DNA of 64,000 nt from Nostoc edaphicum CCNP1411 (GCF_014023275.1 NZ_CP054698.1:6781001-6845000); one strand, 5' to 3'; positions 47,362 to 56,700 are shown, counted from the first letter of the stretch. The notes: generated by a model from the letters alone, not told the origin. Numbers and translations are program-made.

Positions 47362-48639
47362 ATGACTAAGCAAAAACTTCGCATTGCACTATTTACAGGG
47401 TTGTACGCTCCTTTCTTGACTGGAGTTTCAGTCGCAGTTCACCAACGGGTTCGTTGGTTGCTAGAGCAAGGACATGAGGTTTTTTTAATCCATCCACAAA
47501 TCAACGATCGCTACCCCAAAAATGTTGGCGATCGCCCTATGGCAGGTTTAGAGGAAATCCAATCTTTCCCTAATTTCTCTGCTTACGCATTCCCTACAGA
47601 ACCACTAGTATTCTACAAGTCTCTTCCTCAACCATTGAGCTATCGACATTGGAGCGATACCAAGTTGCTGGAGAAATTCAAACCCGACATTATCGTGGTT
47701 GAAGAAGCCGCCCAAATGAGAGGTTTATACTCATTTTTCTTGCAAGGTTATGGTCGCCCTATCGGCACTCAATACGCAAAACGAACAGGCACGCCAATAA
47801 TATCACTCTTCCATACTGATATTGTTGCATATATCAAATATTACTTTGGGGATAAATTCTTTAACTTGGTTCGTCCCATCGTTCCTGTTTTAGTCAAGCA
47901 ATTTAGTGAGTCTTATGACTTCAATTACTTTTCTTCTAAAGAACAACTCACTAAATACGAAGAACTGAAATGCCAACGCGCCGAGTATGTCGCTTATCAA
48001 GGCATCGATTGCGAAAAATTTCACCCACGAAACATTTCTTACAACCCAATTCCTAATGATAACCGCCCGACTCTTTTGTTTGTCGGACGTATTACACCCG
48101 AAAAGAATGTCAACCAACTGCTTGATATATTTCCAGTCATAGCTGCCAAAATTCCTGATGTCCATCTGGTGATTGTTGGTAGTGGCCCTCTCGATGAGGA
48201 GATCCGGGAGCGTGCCAAAAAGTTTGGATCGGGTGTTACTGTATGGGGCGAGTCTCACGGTACAGAACTTTTAGGTTGGTTTGCTAGAGCGGATGTTTTT
48301 GTCAACCCCTCTGTGACCGAGAACTTCTGCACTACAAATAACGAAGCACTAGCATCTGGAACCCCTCTGGTTGCCGTTGTTGCACCGTCAACCTCGGAAC
48401 AAGTATCTCCTGGTCGTAACGGCTTTCTTGCCCAACCCAACAACCCCACAGACTTCGCCCAAAAGGTGATTGCGATTCTAGAAAATCCCGACTTGAAAGC
48501 AGATATGACTCGGCACGCTCGCCCTTCTATACTCGAATTTGATTGGTCGGCATGTATGCAAAAATTTGAAGAAAAACTCTACCAAATCGTTGAAGGATCA
48601 CAGAAGGTGGAGGTAGGTACAGGCGCTATAAGACGATAA
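47362..48639 (+). CDS. hglT: HglT: GT4-family heterocyst glycolipid glycosyltransferase
   Basis: 425 residues of GT-B fold. N-terminal LRIALFTGLYAPFLTGVSVAV and C-terminal RPTLLFVGRITPEKNVNQLL, then NPSVTENFCTTNNEALASG, the E-x7-E nucleotide-sugar motif of family GT4. In Anabaena, HglT (all5341 as I recall) attaches glucose to the long-chain alcohol to make the heterocyst glycolipid. This gene is at the same end of the island and on the same side of hgdBCA, which supports the assignment. It has its own promoter region and is followed by a strong hairpin. A second possible role in sulfolipid-type GT4 chemistry is less likely. Confidence 0.8.
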   Translation: MTKQKLRIALFTGLYAPFLTGVSVAVHQRVRWLLEQGHEVFLIHPQINDRYPKNVGDRPMAGLEEIQSFPNFSAYAFPTEPLVFYKSLPQPLSYRHWSDTKLLEKFKPDIIVVEEAAQMRGLYSFFLQGYGRPIGTQYAKRTGTPIISLFHTDIVAYIKYYFGDKFFNLVRPIVPVLVKQFSESYDFNYFSSKEQLTKYEELKCQRAEYVAYQGIDCEKFHPRNISYNPIPNDNRPTLLFVGRITPEKNVNQLLDIFPVIAAKIPDVHLVIVGSGPLDEEIRERAKKFGSGVTVWGESHGTELLGWFARADVFVNPSVTENFCTTNNEALASGTPLVAVVAPSTSEQVSPGRNGFLAQPNNPTDFAQKVIAILENPDLKADMTRHARPSILEFDWSACMQKFEEKLYQIVEGSQKVEVGTGAIRR

Positions 48640-48643
48640 TGAT

Positions 48644-48692
48644 AACAAATAGCGATCGCTAGTATCTATAGTACTGGCGATCGCTATTTGTT
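48644..48692. terminator. hglT terminator hairpin containing HIP1
   Basis: AACAAATAGCGATCGC and GCGATCGCTATTTGTT form a perfect 16-base stem around a loop of 17 bases, just after the hglT stop. Each arm includes a GCGATCGC octamer. A T-rich base follows the right arm. Confidence 0.65.
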
Positions 48693-48889
48693 AAAGGTAG
48701 CCAATAGGCAACAGTGTACTAGTGGTCTGTCAATAAATAATTGATGGATAAATTAAGAGTAGAGACGGCGATTTATCGCGTCTCTCTAAGATGATGTTTT
48801 AAAAGTCCTCTGGTCGGTAGCAAAACGTTTTAGATCCCCCTAAATCCCCCTTAAAAAGGGGGACTTTTAGAGACTTTGCCCCCCTTTTT

Positions 48890-50587
48890 AAGCTATCCAT
48901 TATAAACATCTTTCTTAATAAGAACATTGACAAAAAAGAGTAGTTATGTAGGGAAGGATGGAAGCCAAAAAATCACAAGTGACAGGAGAAAATGGGCACG
49001 AGAATCAACAGAGTTTGAAAAAGTGAAATTTTCGCATGGCAACTTTGGTGTAAAAAACTAATTATCGGTAGTGGAAGAAGGAAAACACCGCAGAAACCGA
49101 CGATAGGATGGAGCAATAATTAATTATTGAAAGACTGGCAAAGCAGCCAACCCTCAACCAGATCATGTAATCGACTTAATCCACGCCAGAGAACTTTTAC
49201 ACCTGGAGAGCCATCGCTTTTGCGACCTAAAAAACCCACCAAGTCGAGCAATCCAATTGACCACTTGAGCCAGAGTCGGTGGTGTAGTATGAGGATAAAG
49301 TTGATGATGAATAGTGGTGTAGAGGACTTGCCACTCATGAGTGGCTAAAACTAGTTCACAACTAGCATCAGGCTGAAAACGAGCTAAGTAAGTCAGCCAC
49401 AGCAAACGCCAAGCAACGATACTGTAGGTAGCCAAAGCCATCTCGATTCTGTGGGCAGTTTCGAGTTGTAACTTCTCAATGCCACAGCCACTTTTTAAAA
49501 CATAGTGATAACGTTCAATCAACCAGCGATAACTATACCATCGCACATACAGCTGAACATCTTCCAGACAGGTAATCTCTAAGGTAGTCAGCAGTAACCA
49601 GGTAATCGGCTCGATCTCTGGTGGTGGCTCAACTTCTGTGACTAAAATAGCCTGCAATGTCACCGGTGCTAGAAGTTCTGTTTTGGGGCGATTCTGCGGT
49701 GGTGCAATGGTAATTGTGGCATGACGAATCTTCAAGATGGCTGTTCTTGGCGTTTGAGTCGCAGAGCGTTTTACCTCTACTGTCATTGTGCCAACCGACT
49801 CAACAGACTCTAAAGTTGACCATAAATGCTGCTCACTGCCAACTAGACAGCGATTTTGAGTAGCTCGAATCAGAAAATCTGACCCAGGACGACGAGCATC
49901 AGCAAATAAGTCATAAAAATCGGCTTCTCGGTCAGCAATCGTCACTACTTGTACTGATTCGGGAATGATTGAGTCAGTTTTTTTCAAAGCATCAAGCCAT
50001 CTTTGACTTTCTTTTTCTTTTGTCGGTTTTTGTTTCCTTTGTTCAGATTTTCCTAGTTCTTCTTCGTTTCTTGACCACACATCTTGCTCGATGATGCCCA
50101 ATGGTATTCCCCTGTGGGGAGACAGTGAAGACTGAGTGGACTTTTAACCCTTTGGCATAAGAACTATCGAGATATCCTGTTCCCGATAGAGCTTTGTGGC
50201 TGGTGTAGTTAAGTTCTGTGGTATCTTGTATTGCCAAGACTACTCTATGTTGGGTAATTCGCTCTACTGTCGCATCGATATGTCCTTGTCTAATCATGGA
50301 TGGTTTGATGTACGGTGAATCCCAGAAGTCATAGGTGGCTTTCGTTTGCGCCCATGTTTCACTTGCTTGCAAAACACTGGCTTCCGGTTTCGCACTTAAA
50401 TTTTCGACTATTTTGATTAACCGTTTGGTTCTTCTGGTGTCACCTAATTCGGTTCTTTCTAGTTCCTGTGTGATCCATTGTTCCATTTGCTGACTTTGCG
50501 ATGCTTCCGGCTCTTCGTATAGACAATACACAATCTCTGGCTTTTGTCCAATTTTCTGTTAAGAAAGATGTTTATAATGGATAGCTT
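48890..50587 (-). mobile_element. IS4-family insertion sequence
   Basis: About 1.7 kb bordered by perfect 29-base terminal inverted repeats (outer part AAGCTATCCATTATAAACAT). It holds a transposase in two reading frames on the minus strand. No direct target duplication could be found at the junctions, perhaps because the palindromic target or later change hides it. It is nested inside a MITE. The 270 bases between the left end and the transposase stop are non-coding. Confidence 0.85.
49163..50531 (-). pseudogene. IS4-family transposase, frameshifted
   Basis: The N-terminal part reads from 50531 with a Tn5-like DNA-binding region (QWITQELERTELGDTRR) and the first catalytic Asp in LAIQDTTELNY. 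It then runs out of frame near 50112. The C-terminal part, in another frame down to 49163, has VVTIADREADFYDLF (second Asp) and the YREK signature in YSYRWLIERYHYVLKSG with its Glu. Removing one A from GGGGAATACC would join SPQG to IPLGIIEQDVW and give a single protein of about 455 residues, the normal size. This may be a disabling mutation or a programmed frameshift. Confidence 0.85.
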
Positions 50588-50696
50588 GCAAAGGGGGGTT
50601 GGGGGGATCAATAAGTGCCTAAAATTACAGCCAACCACTTTTAAAACATCCTCTAACTGTCAAAATGAATTTGACACTGTACTACTATCCATTGGG

Positions 50697-51617
50697 TTAA
50701 GAACGACGTACATTTAAGCAACACCATTCTTTTCGTTTCCACAGAGTAGCGACAACCCAACCATTTTGTTCTAAGGCGTCAGCAACAGCTTTAGATTGTT
50801 CTAGTAAAATACCACTGAAGATCGCCCAAGTTTCAGGTTTTGCGATCGCACTCATTTCTGGAATTAATTCAATAATTACATGAGCCAAAATATTGCAAAC
50901 GATACCATCAACTGGATTTTCAAGCAGTTTTGTCAAAACGTCTACACTTCCTAGTGCTGGTAGTAAACGTTCTGGACTAATGTCGTTCAGCGCACCATTA
51001 CTGTTAGTTGATTGCACCGCCAACGGGTCAGTATCTACTGCATAGACTTTCTCTGCACCTAATAGCAGCGCCCCAATGGAAAGGATGCCAGAACCACAGC
51101 CAATATCTGCAATTATCAGATGTTCATGTTTGCCGCCAGTACCCACAAAGGACTGAGGAACCCCACTAAGCCGCATTTCCAGGGATTCCAAACATAGCTG
51201 AGTAGTGGCATGGTTGCCCGTACCAAATGCTACACCAGGATCAAGGCGAATCACTAGGCGTTCGGTTGTTTCTGGTAATGGTAGCCACGCGGGGTTAATT
51301 AGGAAGCGATCGCCTATTTCCTGCGGATGCCAATATTGTTTCCAGCTAGTCGCCCAATCTTCCTCATCAATTAATTGCCATTGTAGGGAAGGAGACGAAA
51401 CTCCTACACAGAGGGCATCTTGACGCAGCCACAGCGATAGCGCCGCCAAATCTAGTAGCTGTGTTTGAATTGTTGGCAAATAAGCCCTTACTAAAGATGA
51501 ATCTCCTTTACTTTCACTAGCTGTACCACGACAGCCAAAATCTTCCAGTCGCCAAAAGATCGATTCTTCTAGGTCTGGCTCACATAAAATATTTAATTCC
51601 CACCAGGTGTTTGCCAT
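50697..51617 (-). CDS. prmA: Ribosomal protein L11 methyltransferase
   Basis: 306 residues, standard length. The signature [19 protein letters not shown] is diagnostic of PrmA, followed by the SAM-binding [20 protein letters not shown] and [16 protein letters not shown]. The enzyme trimethylates lysines and the N-terminus of ribosomal protein L11. An unusual short insertion ([17 protein letters not shown]) lies between the two motifs. It is downstream of serA on the same strand after a 153-base gap full of tandem repeats, an order common in cyanobacteria. Confidence 0.93.
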   Translation of the reverse strand: MANTWWELNILCEPDLEESIFWRLEDFGCRGTASESKGDSSLVRAYLPTIQTQLLDLAALSLWLRQDALCVGVSSPSLQWQLIDEEDWATSWKQYWHPQEIGDRFLINPAWLPLPETTERLVIRLDPGVAFGTGNHATTQLCLESLEMRLSGVPQSFVGTGGKHEHLIIADIGCGSGILSIGALLLGAEKVYAVDTDPLAVQSTNSNGALNDISPERLLPALGSVDVLTKLLENPVDGIVCNILAHVIIELIPEMSAIAKPETWAIFSGILLEQSKAVADALEQNGWVVATLWKRKEWCCLNVRRS

Positions 51618-51622
51618 CTTTA

Positions 51623-51774
51623 GAGTGCTGAGTGCTGAGTGCTGAGTGCTGAGTTTGAGGGAGTTAGGAGTTAGGAGTTAGGAGTTATCCTGTTTAACTG
51701 CTCACTCCTGCACAGACGCGATTAATCGCGTCTCTACTTCACTCAGCACTCGTTACTCAGCACTCAGCACTCAT
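51623..51774. repeat. Opposed heptad tandem repeats between serA and prmA
   Basis: Four GTGCTGA units (51623-51655), then GAGTTAG units (51661-51688), and near the serA stop several CACTCAG units (51739-51774) in reverse complement. The two outer sets can pair into a long imperfect hairpin spanning the gap. Confidence 0.7.
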
Positions 51775-53351
51775 AGTGTTACTGTATACGCGTCCCGAAT
51801 ACCAGGGACTTTAATAATCTCATCCAAAATGCCCTCTGGTAAAGGGTCATCTATACTCAGAGCCATTACGGCATCACCACGGACGATTTTACGACCTACT
51901 TGCATACTGGCAATATTCACATTAAAACTGCCGAGTAGGGAACCGAGTTTGCCGATAATCCCCGGCATATCGCGGTGTAGGGTAAACAACATATATTTGC
52001 TGGGTGGGACGTTAATCGGAAAACCATCAACGTCGGTGAGGTGGATTTCCCGCTCACCCAACAAAGCGCCTGTGACAGAATGAGTACCTAAAGTACCCGT
52101 GGCTTCTAGATGCAGTGTGCCGGCATAGTCTCGAATGGAAGCATCGCGGGTTTCAATTACCCGAATTCCGCGTTCTTTGGCTTCTATGCTGGCATTTACG
52201 TAATTCACCCGTTCCCGCAAAGCTTGGTAAAGTAGTCCTTTGAGAGCAGCTACGATTAAAGGCTGACTTTTGTTGGTCGCGAGTTCCCCTTGTAGTCGAA
52301 TATTGAGTACTTCCACCCGTCCGCCGGCTAGCTGTCCTACTAGATTACCTAGAGTTTCTGCTAGTTGCATATAGGGTTTGAGTTCTTCCAACACATCGGG
52401 GCCGAGTCCGGGAATGTTTACGGCTGAACGTGCTGGTAGTCCTAAAAGTACATCCCGAATTTGTTCGGCAACATCAATGGCTACATTTACTTGAGCTTCC
52501 GTGGTGGAGGCTCCCAAGTGGGGGGTGAGGATAACTTCCTTTCCTAGCGATCGCAATTCAGATTCACCCAGTGGTTCTGACTCGAACACATCCAAGGCTG
52601 CACCACCGATTTTACCCGCTTTTATAGCTGCTGCTAAAGCTACTTCATCAATGATCCCACCACGAGCACAGTTAATAATCCGGGCTGTGGGTTTCATTTT
52701 TGCCAGAGTTGTGGCATTGATTAAGTGGGTAGTTTCTGGGGTTTTCGGGATGTGGAGGGTGATATAGTCTGCTTGCTGGAAGAGTAAATCTAGTTCCACC
52801 AACTGACAGCCAATTTGTTCGGCTCGTTCTGTAGAAATAAAAGGGTCATAAGCAAGGAGTTTCATCCCCATTGTCTTAGCTACAGCCGCAACATGGGAGC
52901 CAATTTTACCCAAACCGACAACGCCGAGAGTTTTTTTGTAGACTTCCGCACCAACAAAACTATTGCGATCCCACGCACCGCGTTTCACCGAAGCGTTAGC
53001 ATCGGGGATGTGGCGAGACAAAGCCAAAATCATCGCTAGCGCGTGTTCAGCCGCAGCAATTGTATTTCCCTCTGGAGAATTGACTACCACAATTCCCCGA
53101 CGTGTGGCTGCGGGAACATCCACATTATCCACACCCACACCAGCACGACCGATGATTTTTAGCTGAGTGCCGGCATCAATGATTTCTTGAGTGACGCGCG
53201 TACCAGAGCGAATCATCAGCGCGTCATACTCACCAATAATTGCGATCAGTTCCGCTGGTTTTAGACCTAGTTTGACATCAACGGTAGCAACTTGCGAAAG
53301 AATGTCAATTCCAGCTTGGTCAATCGAATCAGAGACAAGAACCTTAGACAT
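51771..53351 (-). CDS. serA: D-3-phosphoglycerate dehydrogenase, long form
   Basis: 526 residues. NAD-binding GVVGLGKIG (143-151), catalytic Arg230 (NCARGG), Glu259 (FESEP) and His278 (TPHLGAS) are all in place. The intervening ASB domain and a C-terminal ACT domain (about 455-526; LHRDMPGIIGKLGSLLG) make this the type I long form. It catalyses the first step of serine synthesis from 3-phosphoglycerate, with the ACT domain the usual site of serine feedback. Its stop codon TGA is overlapped by the tandem repeats. It is followed by prmA. Confidence 0.96.
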   Translation of the reverse strand: MSKVLVSDSIDQAGIDILSQVATVDVKLGLKPAELIAIIGEYDALMIRSGTRVTQEIIDAGTQLKIIGRAGVGVDNVDVPAATRRGIVVVNSPEGNTIAAAEHALAMILALSRHIPDANASVKRGAWDRNSFVGAEVYKKTLGVVGLGKIGSHVAAVAKTMGMKLLAYDPFISTERAEQIGCQLVELDLLFQQADYITLHIPKTPETTHLINATTLAKMKPTARIINCARGGIIDEVALAAAIKAGKIGGAALDVFESEPLGESELRSLGKEVILTPHLGASTTEAQVNVAIDVAEQIRDVLLGLPARSAVNIPGLGPDVLEELKPYMQLAETLGNLVGQLAGGRVEVLNIRLQGELATNKSQPLIVAALKGLLYQALRERVNYVNASIEAKERGIRVIETRDASIRDYAGTLHLEATGTLGTHSVTGALLGEREIHLTDVDGFPINVPPSKYMLFTLHRDMPGIIGKLGSLLGSFNVNIASMQVGRKIVRGDAVMALSIDDPLPEGILDEIIKVPGIRDAYTVTL

Positions 53352-54141
53352 GATTACTTCATTTAAAGCTACAGGTTTTGCTGCACAAGACTTTTTAGTT
53401 TAGTCTTTATCTGTCGCAATTCAGCAAAAATTATTCGTTTGAATATCGACTTAACTTTAACTTACACTACGTGCTGATAGTATCAAAGCGTGAGTTGCTC
53501 ATGGTGGGTATATGCCTCCTAAGTTTTTGAACATGAGTTGGCTGTTTGCACCACCCTGTCGCTAAATATAAAGCATGAATAGCACTAAGCACCTATATAT
53601 TTATTAATAGTTAAGAGTTACCAAAATTTTATCAGCTTAAGCAGCTTCCTTGACGGGATAGAAACGCTTGTATTATTGACTGGGCTGGAACTTTAGCTGA
53701 GGCAATGCTATGCACAACCAAGAAACGAGCTAGTAACTATTATATCTATCGAATCTTGTCTGTTTCTCAATACCACAAGTGGTATCCCCTAGTCAAAGCA
53801 AAACATTTCATCATCAAGATAATCGGATTGTGACAGTTAGAATTTAGGCAGCAAATAAATTTTCTGGCTCATGATTCCGGCAGATTTCACATTGTCTAGT
53901 AGTTAAAAGCTAGCAATTAGTGTCAGTAGAGTACTTAATATACAGTAGTAAACTAGTAATTTGTCAAGCTAATTTCGAGAGTTCGTAGTAAGCACTTTAG
54001 TGCTTAAAAAACCAGGACTAAAGTCCTGACGATGAACTCGTTCATGCCTCGTAATTAATCAGACAGACTATTCGTGACATCGCTAGGGGAGAAATCGCTA
54101 TAATTCTGGTGAGCCAAATAGAGCCAAATATCCTTTGAGTT
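53352..54141. other. Gene-free region upstream of serA
   Basis: 790 bases with no supportable gene. It contains the serA promoter at its left and a family C palindrome at 53979-54039 on the right. No tRNA or known riboswitch was recognised. Confidence 0.45.
53979..54039. repeat. Dispersed palindrome, family C, copy 3
   Basis: GAGTTCGTAGTAAGCACT at the left, and AGTCCTGACGATGAACTC at the right, around the two inner palindromes GCACTTTAGTGC and AGGACTAAAGTCCT. It is a full-length relative of 30872-30931. Confidence 0.7.
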
Positions 54142-54918
54142 TTGGGGAAACCAGCCATGTTAGAGTACAACTTGCCAAGGTACTTGCCCTCAGCCGAGGA
54201 ACTACCAGACTCTGATGAAACGCCTGTGGATAATGAACTACAAGAATTGATACCAGGCTTGCTGAAGGCGATCCTGCTAATACTTTGGTCAGAACGCATG
54301 GATTGGCTCTTTGCCATAGATATGGGTATTTATTATCACCCTGATAAACCGCCCATTGTACCAGATGGGTTTTTGAGCTTAGGGGTAGAGCGGTTTTATG
54401 ATGAAGAACTGCGTCCCAGTTATGTACTGTGGGATGAAAATGTTGTACCGATTTTCGTGCTAGAAGTAGTTTCCCAAAATTATCGCAAAGAATACACTAC
54501 TAAGTTGGATGAATATGAGGCTTTAGGTGTACTTTATTACGTGATTTATTCCTCTCGTCGCCGTCGCAAACCACATCTGGAAGTACATAAGTTGGTTAAT
54601 GGTAAGTATGAATTGCAAGAGGGAAATCCCGTTTGGCTACCAGAAATTGGCTTAGGAATTGGTTGCGAAAGGGGAAATTATTGTGGTGTAACGCGGGAAT
54701 GGATGTATTGGTATGATAAGCAAGGAAAACGGTATCTTACGCCCGCAGAACAAGTAAAACAAGAAGCGCAACGCGCCCAACAAGAAGCGCAACGCGCCCA
54801 ACAAGAAGCACAACGTGCTCAACAAGAAACACAACGCGCTCAACAAGCAGAATTACGGGTGCAACAATTGACAGAACAATTAAGAGCGCTGGGAATAGAT
54901 CCAGATAATCTGGGTTAA
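54142..54918 (+). CDS. Uma2 family protein with heptad-repeat coiled-coil tail
   Basis: 258 residues. The Uma2 core has VPDGFLSLGVERF (Asp), VPIFVLEVVSQNYRKEYTTKLDEY (Glu and downstream Lys) and LYYVIYS. The C-terminal tail (about 205-240) consists of four near-identical QEAQRAQ heptads, coded by a 21-base tandem DNA repeat (54770-54850), forming a probable coiled coil. It ends in LRALGIDPDNLG, the usual closing motif of this subtype. The repeat number is likely to vary between strains. Confidence 0.85.
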   Translation: MGKPAMLEYNLPRYLPSAEELPDSDETPVDNELQELIPGLLKAILLILWSERMDWLFAIDMGIYYHPDKPPIVPDGFLSLGVERFYDEELRPSYVLWDENVVPIFVLEVVSQNYRKEYTTKLDEYEALGVLYYVIYSSRRRRKPHLEVHKLVNGKYELQEGNPVWLPEIGLGIGCERGNYCGVTREWMYWYDKQGKRYLTPAEQVKQEAQRAQQEAQRAQQEAQRAQQETQRAQQAELRVQQLTEQLRALGIDPDNLG

Positions 54919-55026
54919 CTGAAATATTTTGCAATATTTTTAACAAGACTCAAAAAACTGAGTTTTTCTGATTTATGCATTTGTCATAAATCAAGATTTA
55001 CTACTAAAAGCTGTCAGTAAAAAAAA

Positions 55027-55923
55027 CTATTGTTTTTTAGGAATAACGTTCCTGATTCCACTTTTAGCGCCAACAGTATCACCTTTGTAACGAGGGATGA
55101 TATGAATACTGGCGTGCATAATATTTTGGCCGGCGGCTCGATTGATGTTCATTCCTACATTAAAACCATCAGGTTCAAATTCTGTTTTGAGAAGTTCTTG
55201 TACTTTGTTGACCATAAGCCAGCAAGCAGATTGCTCTTTAAATGGTAATTCAAAATAACTGCTAACATGACGTTTGGGAATAACTAAAGTATGACCTTTG
55301 CTTATTGGATAGCCATCAAAAATAGCATAAGCAGTTGCTGACTCAGTTAATAGCCTGAGAGTTCTATAGGGATTACAGAATATACAATAATTAGATGAAT
55401 TTCGCTGATGATTATAGTGGGCATACTCATATAATTCCCGATTTTCATCTAAGCAAACTGAAAGAAAGGGAAGTTTTACAATACATTGATATGTCGGTTT
55501 TTTGTGGACATAATGTTCTCTGAATCCTTCTCTTTTGATATCCCTTCTCACAGCATAATAAGCTTTACCTCCTGGTTTTAATAAGCGTGATACTTCCATA
55601 AGAACATTAGTTTGTTCTTCAGTAAATAAAACATTTAAAACATAAAAGCAAATTATTGTATCAAATTTATTATCAGGATATTCTGGAAAATAATAAGGGT
55701 CATAGCCTGTAATATCAAAACCTTTTTGGCGCAATATTTTAACATCATTACCAAAGCCACAGCCGAAGTCTAGTATTTTGCCTTGTAAAAGGTTTTGATT
55801 TAATAAAAACTGTGCCGGAAATGAGAGATAACTTCTTTCGATCGCAGTAAGATGGCTGAACTGATTTTTTTGCTGTTTCATAGAATTTTGGTGCTGATGT
55901 CCCAAAATTATTATTCCCAGCAT
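55027..55923 (-). CDS. SAM methyltransferase fused to a HIT-family domain
   Basis: 298 residues, or 284 if translation starts at Met15 (55881). The N-terminal half is a class I methyltransferase: ILDFGCGFGNDVKIL (motif I, 50-64), YDPYYFPEYPDNKFDTIICFYVLNVL split over residues 74-99, and LLKPGGKAYYAV. From about 175 the protein is a HIT domain: CIFC (180-183), GHTLVIPKRHVSSYF, then GQNIMHASIHIIPRYKGD. The usual HxHxH reads His270-Ser272-His274, so the central nucleophilic His is Ser. It may hydrolyse nothing, or do so differently. I do not recall a characterised protein with this fusion. Confidence 0.8.
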   Translation of the reverse strand: MLGIIILGHQHQNSMKQQKNQFSHLTAIERSYLSFPAQFLLNQNLLQGKILDFGCGFGNDVKILRQKGFDITGYDPYYFPEYPDNKFDTIICFYVLNVLFTEEQTNVLMEVSRLLKPGGKAYYAVRRDIKREGFREHYVHKKPTYQCIVKLPFLSVCLDENRELYEYAHYNHQRNSSNYCIFCNPYRTLRLLTESATAYAIFDGYPISKGHTLVIPKRHVSSYFELPFKEQSACWLMVNKVQELLKTEFEPDGFNVGMNINRAAGQNIMHASIHIIPRYKGDTVGAKSGIRNVIPKKQ

Positions 55924-55935
55924 TTCTTTAGGTTA

Positions 55936-55966
55936 TGCGATGTCTACGATGGGCTACGCCTAAGCA
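55936..55966. repeat. Dispersed repeat, family D, copy 2
   Basis: An inverted near-copy of 38443-38473 (core CGATGTCTACGATGGGCTAC) that includes the stop codon of the neighbouring Uma2 gene. Confidence 0.6.
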
Positions 55967-56700
55967 TCAGGGTCAATACCTAGCTCACGTAACTTAGCTG
56001 CTAATATATCAGCACGTTGGCGTTCCTGTTCAGCACGTTGGCGTTCTTGTTGGGCTTGTTCGCTGCTCCACAACAGCAAATTTCCTTCTCTATCCCACCA
56101 ACGCAACCAATTCATGGTTTGACATAATCTTTCACCTTGCCAAATTCCGAGAAATAACTCTAACTCAGGAATCCAGTAACGTCCATTGGCGTCTGCTTGC
56201 TGCAAGGTATATTGTCCATTTTGCAAGCAGCGTAGCTCTATGCTTGGTTCGTAAGGGTCGTAGGTTACGTAGGTTGGAACTTGGAGAATCTTTTCGTAAT
56301 AATAGAGTTTACCGTAGGGTGGAGTTGAGCGGACTGAGAGTTCTCCCCCTTCTGTGTCTGAGAGAAATTCCATCACCACAGCCACCACAGCACCTTCTAA
56401 ATTTGGGGTATAGCTGCGACGAACAACATTTGTTCCCACAGACTGCACTTGAGGAACATAAAACCAGTCTGGTGCTTTGACAACGATTTTTTTGTTGACT
56501 GTGGCTACAAGTCCAAAATTAGAGCCAATCAGCATTTGAGGTTGGATGCGTCCTGTGCTTCCCAAAGCATCGGTAAGCGCAGCAGCGATCGCGGGTTGTT
56601 GAATATTTTCCACTGGATCGTCTGGTAAAATGAAGTCGGCTGGAAGTGCTTCCCAAGTAACAATTGGTTCTTTTTGAATGGGGTTAACTTGTAGAACCAT
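55960..56700 (-). CDS. Uma2 family (DUF820) PD-(D/E)XK-fold protein
   Basis: 246 residues from the ATG at 56700 (MVLQVNPIQKEP), the usual Nostoc beginning of this subtype; an in-frame ATG at 56763 would add 21 residues that look unrelated. Core motifs: KAPDWFYVPQVQ (Asp), VVAVVMEFLSDTEGGELS (Glu) and KILQVPTYVTYDP. The tail has two copies of ERQRAEQ-type units and ends LRELGIDPDA. It starts after, and is transcribed toward, the methyltransferase-HIT gene, with 36 bases between them, so the two could be on one transcript. Its stop codon lies inside a dispersed repeat. Confidence 0.82.
   Translation of the reverse strand: MVLQVNPIQKEPIVTWEALPADFILPDDPVENIQQPAIAAALTDALGSTGRIQPQMLIGSNFGLVATVNKKIVVKAPDWFYVPQVQSVGTNVVRRSYTPNLEGAVVAVVMEFLSDTEGGELSVRSTPPYGKLYYYEKILQVPTYVTYDPYEPSIELRCLQNGQYTLQQADANGRYWIPELELFLGIWQGERLCQTMNWLRWWDREGNLLLWSSEQAQQERQRAEQERQRADILAAKLRELGIDPDA

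Larger units (their letters stand above)
48790..50653. mobile_element. MITE family A, copy 3, interrupted by an insertion sequence
   Basis: The left portion (48790-48889) and right portion (50588-50653) are halves of the same element type as at 3721 and 39445. The outer ends are GATGATGTTTTAAAAGTCC and, at the right, ACTTTTAAAACATCCTC, flanked by TAA (48787-48789; 50654-50656). Without the inserted element it would be about 166 bases. Confidence 0.75.

Noticed and set aside
48880..50600. Direct target duplication around the IS4 element
   Set aside because: The flanking sequences (CCCTTTTT and TGCAAAGG) do not form a direct repeat at the inferred ends.
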